From: Rostratula benghalensis
Taxonomy: Eukaryota; Chordata; Aves; Charadriiformes; Rostratulidae
DNA: 64,000 nucleotides
Assembly: GCA_013399305.1 (NCBI GenBank)
Contig: VXAI01000138.1
Location: 744,001-808,000, forward strand
Direction of reading: 5' to 3'
The notes beneath the pieces are model-generated. The model searched no databases and was not told the DNA's origin. It was given only the letters and a program-made list of their open reading frames with translations. The position numbers and the translations under genes are program-made. Of the stretch, positions 63,716 to 64,000 are shown piece by piece (the first letter of the stretch is position 1; each line of letters starts with the position of its first letter).

Positions 63716-64000
63716 CTCACCTTCTGTGAGAAACCAGAGCAATCCTGCATGCCTTGTTAGTCACTTGTTGAGAGCCTTATTTATAAGGAAAGAAAGAACC
63801 AACAGCAACAAAATCCTTTTTGCTTTTTATCTTGCTATGTGGACCTGAATAGCAGAGAATTGATAAAGCTCAAAAAAGCAACATTTAATGTGTGCCAGAC
63901 CTTAAGGAAGAGACCCCTCTCATTGCTAACTCGATTTCCCCTCGTGGCATTTTGGGTTTATGCTATTGTCTGGCCTCGTGGCTGTAGTCAAGGATCAGCC

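Larger units (their letters stand above)
62456..64000 (+). other. CEP112: CEP112 intron after exon e (5' part)
   Basis: Donor is GTAGGC and the intron is phase 0. No further exon is visible before the window ends. It contains an 11-bp tandem at 63223-63276 and a CR1 fragment at 63612-63715; the rest is unremarkable AT-rich DNA. At least one more coding exon and the 3' end of the gene should lie beyond the window. Confidence 0.75.

Noticed and set aside
1..64000. tRNA, rRNA, snoRNA or microRNA genes
   Set aside because: I looked for A/B-box pairs and C/D-box pairs and found none convincing. Hairpin prediction could not be run.
1..64000. Endogenous retrovirus or LTR element
   Set aside because: No paired LTRs, primer-binding site or gag/pol-like frame was visible; only CR1 LINE remnants were recognised.

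Overview
This window looks like vertebrate nuclear DNA, most probably from a bird. It lies wholly inside one long, intron-rich gene on the + strand. The avian assignment rests on several CR1 LINE fragments with the usual bird 3' end (GGTTGGAA core and TTCTATG-type octamers), on sparse interspersed repeats, and on the absence of mammalian SINEs. No bacterial, phage or viral gene organisation was seen.

The only protein-coding gene I can support is CEP112 (also called CCDC46), a coiled-coil centrosomal protein. Five internal exons are visible at 8768-8903, 12037-12144, 21953-22135, 47801-48031 and 62393-62455. All have AG acceptors and GT donors, and they splice into one uninterrupted frame of 240 codons plus one base of a split codon. 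The joined peptide is continuous, charged, Glu/Lys/Gln/Arg-rich coiled coil. It matches what I remember of the C-terminal half of vertebrate CEP112; no alignment was run. The first exons and the 3' end of the gene lie outside the window.

Layout: the end of an upstream intron (1-8767), with a 33-bp x 8 minisatellite and a 58-bp triplication; a 3.1-kb intron; a 9.8-kb intron with a CR1 tail and a CpG-rich block just before exon 3; a 25.7-kb intron with a degraded CR1 of about 0.8 kb, an RFX X-box-like site and two stretches that look like conserved regulatory DNA; a 14.4-kb intron with a CR1, a 271-codon antisense open frame and CpG-rich DNA before exon 5; and the first 1.5 kb of the next intron, with a further CR1 fragment.

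Most other open frames are short, lie in introns and resemble no family I know. I found no previously undescribed gene system. The items most worth checking are candidate regulatory ones: the X-box, six exact AGATCAAAG (TCF/LEF-type) words, and two intragenic CpG-rich blocks. The minisatellite and the long antisense frame also deserve a check. Exon labels a to e below count only exons seen here.
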